From contig JBBASJ010000027.1 in the NCBI GenBank assembly GCA_040399325.1, positions 1-28,443 of the forward strand: DNA of 28,443 bases, read 5' to 3'. Numbering within the stretch: position 1 is the stretch's first letter; every line of letters starts with the position of its first letter. Origin of the DNA: RGUW01 sp040399325. GTDB taxonomy: Bacteria; Cyanobacteriota; Cyanobacteriia; PCC-6307; Cyanobiaceae. Under the pieces are notes generated by a model. That model was not told where the DNA came from and made no database searches. It worked only from the letters and a program-made list of their open reading frames with translations. A program made the position numbers and the translations under genes. Shown piece by piece: positions 25,174 through 28,443 of the stretch.

Positions 25174-27312
25174 ATGCTGCATCAAATAGCCCTGCACTGC
25201 GATCAACGTCTGCCACCCATGGAACAGCAGCCCAGCTCAGGCAAGGCCAACACTGACAGCCAGATCACAAGCTATCAAGACAACAAACCAATCAGAAACA
25301 GCAATCCAGATCCCGAAAACATCATCAGCACAACACAAGACATTGATTCTGCACCTGCCCAACACAAAGGACAGGTCTTTTTCATTCGCCACGGCGAAAG
25401 CACGAGCAATGAGCGCAACATCTTCGCAGGCGTCCTTGATGTAGCACTCACCCCCTATGGCCGACAGCAGGCGCGTCGTGCCGGCAAAGACATCCGCAGA
25501 AAAGGAATTCAGTTTGATGCCGTTTACGTGTCTCACCTACGACGCGCCAGACAAACCTGCGACATCGCCTTGCAGGAAAGCCAAGCCCTACGCAACCCAG
25601 AAATCAAGCCCATCATTGATCACCGCATCAGCGAACGGTCCACAGGCATTCTGACCGGTGAAAACAAGAACCTCTGCCGACAGGCGTTGGGTCACAACCG
25701 CTTCGAGGCAATGGTCCATGCGCACAACGAAGCACCACCCGGTGGCGAAACGATTGAAAACGTCTACAGCCGGGTCGTTGATTTCTACAAACAGCAGGTG
25801 ATTCCCCGCCTTGAGCGCGGTGAAAATGTCCTGGTGGTCTGCCATGAATACGTACTCGAACCGTTGTCGGTTTATTTGTGCGGCTTACCGGCGAGTGCCT
25901 ACAAACGCCTGAAACTGCCCAATGCAAAGGCACTGAGCTGCGTCGATCTGATGCGCTTCCGTGACGATGAAGCATCAGCGGGTGCCATGCAACGCAAAAG
26001 CGTGAATGACCTTGCAGCCATGCATGCGGTCATGTTGTACGCCCTCAGCTTCATCGTCGCAGCCGCGACCCGCCTCGTGCTGGATAGCCCAGCGATGCCG
26101 ACCAGCCTGTTTCGGCTGTTCACGGTTGCCGGACTCGCCATCAGCACCTTTTACACCTATCTGAGCCTGGATTTCAAGGAAACCGCCAAGAATGTTTCGG
26201 CTGCAACCACCCGGGTGGTTCTTGGGTGGTGGTGCATGCGATGGCTTCTGGCTGTCGTCCTGATCGCTTCAGGAGCCCTGAGCCTCAGCATCCAGGGCGA
26301 GATCAATCCCACAGTGCTCTGGTTGCTGCTGTTGCTGGTACCGCCGGGATTGACCACGGCAACCCTGTCGATGGTCTGGGGCGGGAACCTCTATCCAAGC
26401 GCGGCACTGTCAAAAAACCTTTCGCTCGTGCTGCCCCTGCTGCTGCTGGTCGGGATCAATGCAGTGCTGCCGACCAACGCAGGGTCTGGCTTGATCTACT
26501 TCTATGGGGTGATCCTCGTCGGCCTGGCCATCCCGGCCCTGCTGGCGCAGGTGTGGCGTCGGCGCTCACCGGTGACATCCAACCATCACAGCAACGAATT
26601 CAAGTTCATCGGTGTGTTGTCTGTGATGCTCATCAACGGGTCTGTGGGTTATCAGCTCACCCCACCAACACTGCTGGAAGACCTGTTCCAATCCATGCCT
26701 AATGCGGCAACGATCCACAGTGATCAGCAGCTTGTCCTGGCGTTGGTGGTGTTTCTCGGCATGCGCCTCACAGCGTGGTTGACACTCATAATCGTACGCC
26801 GACTGCCAGGATTTGCCAGGGCTGAATCGCAGGACATCTGGATCCTTCTGACCCAACCGAATCTTGTGCTGTGGCTATCAACGGTGATGGCTGCCAGCAC
26901 TGCGACACCTGGCAGTGCAACGTCCTATGTGCTCTTCTGGGCTGCAACGGGCTACTGCTGTTTACCACTCCTAGACCAGATGGGCCTGATACGGCAATTC
27001 AGCACCCATTTACTCCAGGAAAGCCTGCAGACTTCAAGGCTGAGTGAGGATAAGATTCAGGAGATTTTCAACAGCATCGACGAAGACAAAAGCGGTAGGC
27101 TGAGCCTGGGTGAAATCAAGGACCTGCTACGGCTGATCGAGCAACAGACAACTGGTTTGAACGCGAGCGAAGAAACACTCGATTACGTCAGCAAATACAT
27201 GTTGCAGATCATGGATGCCGATGAGGACGGTCATGTCTCGAACAATGAGCTGAAGCGTTACATCAGCACCTATGGCCTGGTCGCCAACCTGAACCTTGAA
27301 CGGCAACATTGA
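25174..27312 (+). CDS. Histidine phosphatase - multi-helix membrane - EF-hand fusion protein
   Basis: A 712-residue, three-part protein. Residues about 67-262 are a histidine phosphatase/phosphoglycerate mutase-like domain: R72-H73-G74-E75 in FFIRHGEST, HLRRARQT, E154 in ERSTGILTG, and H224 in VVCHEY. Residues about 285-603 hold roughly ten hydrophobic helices, with PPGLTTATLSMVWGGNLYPS between two of them, recalling transporter folds such as BASS/AEC though I cannot assign one. Residues 627-700 contain two complete EF-hand loops, DEDKSGRLSLGE (636-647) and DADEDGHVSNNE (681-692). The catalytic and calcium-binding residues are all present. The start may be ATG 25174 or, more plausibly, ATG 25219 (MEQQPSSG). 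Both ends should be cytoplasmic if the helix number is even. I infer a calcium-responsive membrane protein; substrate unknown. Confidence 0.82.
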   Translation: MLHQIALHCDQRLPPMEQQPSSGKANTDSQITSYQDNKPIRNSNPDPENIISTTQDIDSAPAQHKGQVFFIRHGESTSNERNIFAGVLDVALTPYGRQQARRAGKDIRRKGIQFDAVYVSHLRRARQTCDIALQESQALRNPEIKPIIDHRISERSTGILTGENKNLCRQALGHNRFEAMVHAHNEAPPGGETIENVYSRVVDFYKQQVIPRLERGENVLVVCHEYVLEPLSVYLCGLPASAYKRLKLPNAKALSCVDLMRFRDDEASAGAMQRKSVNDLAAMHAVMLYALSFIVAAATRLVLDSPAMPTSLFRLFTVAGLAISTFYTYLSLDFKETAKNVSAATTRVVLGWWCMRWLLAVVLIASGALSLSIQGEINPTVLWLLLLLVPPGLTTATLSMVWGGNLYPSAALSKNLSLVLPLLLLVGINAVLPTNAGSGLIYFYGVILVGLAIPALLAQVWRRRSPVTSNHHSNEFKFIGVLSVMLINGSVGYQLTPPTLLEDLFQSMPNAATIHSDQQLVLALVVFLGMRLTAWLTLIIVRRLPGFARAESQDIWILLTQPNLVLWLSTVMAASTATPGSATSYVLFWAATGYCCLPLLDQMGLIRQFSTHLLQESLQTSRLSEDKIQEIFNSIDEDKSGRLSLGEIKDLLRLIEQQTTGLNASEETLDYVSKYMLQIMDADEDGHVSNNELKRYISTYGLVANLNLERQH

Positions 27313-27363
27313 AACCATGACCCCAGAAGATGTTGCTTGCATGGACATTGCCGCAGTTAACCG

Positions 27364-27558
27364 ATGAGCACTGAACCAGGCCACGGTCAACTATGGATCC
27401 TCTTCCCTTGGTCACTGTTTGCTGTCGGCGTCGGAGTCAAGTTCTGGCAAATCAACAAGACAATCCGTCAAAGACGCATGAACAGCACAGCATCCACCGA
27501 ACGGTTCAGACGAACTCTTGAACGTCTCTGGAACAAGGATCATCCGTCTGCGCGGTAA
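27364..27558 (+). CDS. Small single-helix membrane protein with basic tail
   Basis: A 64-residue protein: a short polar head, one hydrophobic helix (LWILFPWSLFAVGVGVKFW, about 10-28) and a strongly basic C-terminal half (KTIRQRRM, RFRRTLERLW). It begins 51 bases after the histidine phosphatase-EF-hand gene and may be in its operon as an accessory subunit. I recognise no family. Its size and position alone make it less certain than its neighbour. Confidence 0.55.
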   Translation: MSTEPGHGQLWILFPWSLFAVGVGVKFWQINKTIRQRRMNSTASTERFRRTLERLWNKDHPSAR

Positions 27559-27661
27559 ACCACTGGAAGAGCAGTGCAAGACAATGGTGTACCGGCCATG
27601 AATCGCGCATGCCTGAGACCGAGATCAGGGCAAGTGCCACAGAGATCCAGACCAGGCGTGG

Positions 27662-27689
27662 TTGTCACTGCAGCAAACGGTTCTAAACT
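27662..27689 (+). promoter_or_regulatory. Candidate promoter of the gene starting at 27711
   Basis: TTGTCA (27662-27667) is one base from the -35 consensus; 16 bases on, TAAACT (27684-27689) is a partial -10. The ATG at 27711 lies 21 bases past the -10, after AAGGAAGGG (27691-27699), a possible but distant ribosome-binding site. Confidence 0.45.
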
Positions 27690-27710
27690 CAAGGAAGGGC
27701 AGCTCGATCC

Positions 27711-28443
27711 ATGACATTCGAATTAAAGGGGACGGCAAATCGCGATAATTTTGTGCTAGGGCGCGCAGGCCTTGTGTACAGCAGCCTTCATGATCCAAGT
27801 CATGAGCATCCATCCTGGATCCTTGGGCTGACTCCCCAGCAGGACGCCATCAGTCTGCCGGGCACGATTCGCGACTATTTGCTGCGCCCCACATCACTGC
27901 CCTACGCGGTCGGCGGATATGCCAAAGGGTCACCGGCTTTAGGAATTTACTTCACCAACCGCAATGAGCGTGTGGCCAGGGAGTCGGCCTGGGGACGCCA
28001 GTATGGCAATGAAATTTCCTTGATTGCCTACCTTGTTCAACCCAAAGATCTCCTCTTTGACCCCTGGATTCAGAGCCTGGGCTTGAGACTCGATAGCGAA
28101 GTCAACGCCACAATCGACGCCTACAATCTGAGCTATCAACAAATCCACGGCGGCACCTTCGCAGCTTCCAATTACTACACCGAAGCCCTCCGGCAGCTGT
28201 TTCTTTTTGATGGCTCAGGTGCACCGCAGCGCTCTTCACTGGCTGGCGAGGTCACACAACTCTCCAGCGAAGCCAAACAGGGTGTTGTCTATTTCCCAAG
28301 TGAAAGCCTCAACAACTTCAGTGTTCCCCTCAGCACATGGAATACACTGCGGTTCGGCAGAGGCACAAATGCGCAAGCCATTACACGTCAATGGTTTGGC
28401 ACCAATAGCGGCTCTTCACTGCAAACGAATGACTTGAACGATC
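27711..28443 (+). CDS. Putative secreted calcium-binding/RTX-associated protein, 5' part (3' end outside window)
   Basis: An uninterrupted frame of 244 codons from ATG 27711 that runs off the window end. The opening RDNFVLGRAG, then ILGLTPQQDAISLPGTIRDY, GIYFTNRNE and EISLIAYLVQPKDL match the rhythm of the domain that accompanies RTX/hemolysin-type calcium-binding repeats in many Synechococcus proteins ('FVLG ... I.F.P..D.I.LPG ... YL ... NELIA.V.G'). No GGxGxDxxx nonapeptides are visible in the part present. Residues after about 125 (Tyr/Asn/Ser/Gln-rich) match nothing I know. There is no N-terminal signal peptide, consistent with type I secretion where the signal is C-terminal. It lies in the low-G+C right end. 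Frame is secure; family is a pattern-based judgement. Confidence 0.7.
   Translation, partial: MTFELKGTANRDNFVLGRAGLVYSSLHDPSHEHPSWILGLTPQQDAISLPGTIRDYLLRPTSLPYAVGGYAKGSPALGIYFTNRNERVARESAWGRQYGNEISLIAYLVQPKDLLFDPWIQSLGLRLDSEVNATIDAYNLSYQQIHGGTFAASNYYTEALRQLFLFDGSGAPQRSSLAGEVTQLSSEAKQGVVYFPSESLNNFSVPLSTWNTLRFGRGTNAQAITRQWFGTNSGSSLQTNDLND

Noticed and set aside
25174..25980. Reading the first part of the fusion gene as a separate phosphoglycerate mutase
   Set aside because: The frame continues without a stop or internal start signal through the membrane and EF-hand parts, so it is one gene as assembled.
27598..27714. A 38-residue plus-strand ORF ending in an ATGA overlap with the gene at 27711
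   Set aside because: It covers the best promoter candidate, is rich in Arg/Pro/Gly without a hydrophobic or other feature, and has no clear ribosome-binding site. Kept out for lack of support, though the overlap is neat.
27625..27813. A 62-residue minus-strand ORF over the start of the gene at 27711
   Set aside because: It overlaps the promoter and first codons of a much longer frame and shows no recognisable feature.

Overview
The window is G+C-rich DNA from a cyanobacterium, most likely a picocyanobacterium of the Cyanobium / freshwater Synechococcus type. The evidence is a ChlH-type magnesium chelatase large subunit, a one-helix high-light-inducible protein (Hlip), several families I know only or mainly from cyanobacteria (DUF3386, DUF2949, the DUF3038-DUF4335 pair, DUF6447) and scattered copies of the HIP1 octamer GCGATCGC. 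It is a scaffold piece: it opens inside carB, contains a 100-N gap at 12269-12368, and ends inside an open reading frame. I see no rRNA, tRNA or CRISPR array.

Layout. 1-4176: the 3' part of carB, then a small AbrB/PIN toxin-antitoxin module, then a short-chain dehydrogenase (SDR) on the minus strand. The module is bracketed by two near-identical copies of the last ~55 bp of the SDR gene, a footprint of insertion. 4173-6371: katG, translationally overlapped with the SDR. 6582-10019: a DUF3386 gene and a three-gene ABC importer (permease, ATPase, Tat-type lipoprotein binding protein) of the ABC_sub_bind/TrpXYZ class. 10043-12138: a DUF6447 protein and an MsbA-like ABC exporter, both minus. 12139-12535: non-coding, with 17-bp palindromic repeats at the assembly gap. 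12536-14383: an S4 RNA-binding protein, tpiA and folP. 14370-18383: chlH, minus, overlapping folP tail to tail. 18537-21902: dapB, a two-helix membrane protein, hli with its own terminator, a UbiH-like FAD hydroxylase and a DUF2949 protein. 21905-25152: apt (minus), DUF3038, DUF4335, two small conserved proteins, a very short minus-strand membrane ORF, and a 2OG-Fe(II) oxygenase.

From about 25150 onward the character changes. The DNA is visibly less G+C-rich, with different codon use. It holds a 712-residue protein joining a histidine phosphatase domain, about ten membrane helices and two canonical EF-hands; a 64-residue membrane protein; and a long reading frame (27711 to the window end) whose opening resembles the domain beside RTX/calcium-binding repeats in secreted cyanobacterial proteins. 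This right end is the accessory part of the window and the most likely place for something undescribed, possibly a calcium-linked membrane or surface system. That link is inference.

Most of the rest is core metabolism: pyrimidine/arginine precursor supply (carB), peroxide defence (katG), glycolysis (tpiA), folate (folP), chlorophyll (chlH), lysine (dapB), purine salvage (apt) and light-stress protection (hli). Few of these are functionally linked; their adjacency looks like ordinary picocyanobacterial gene order.
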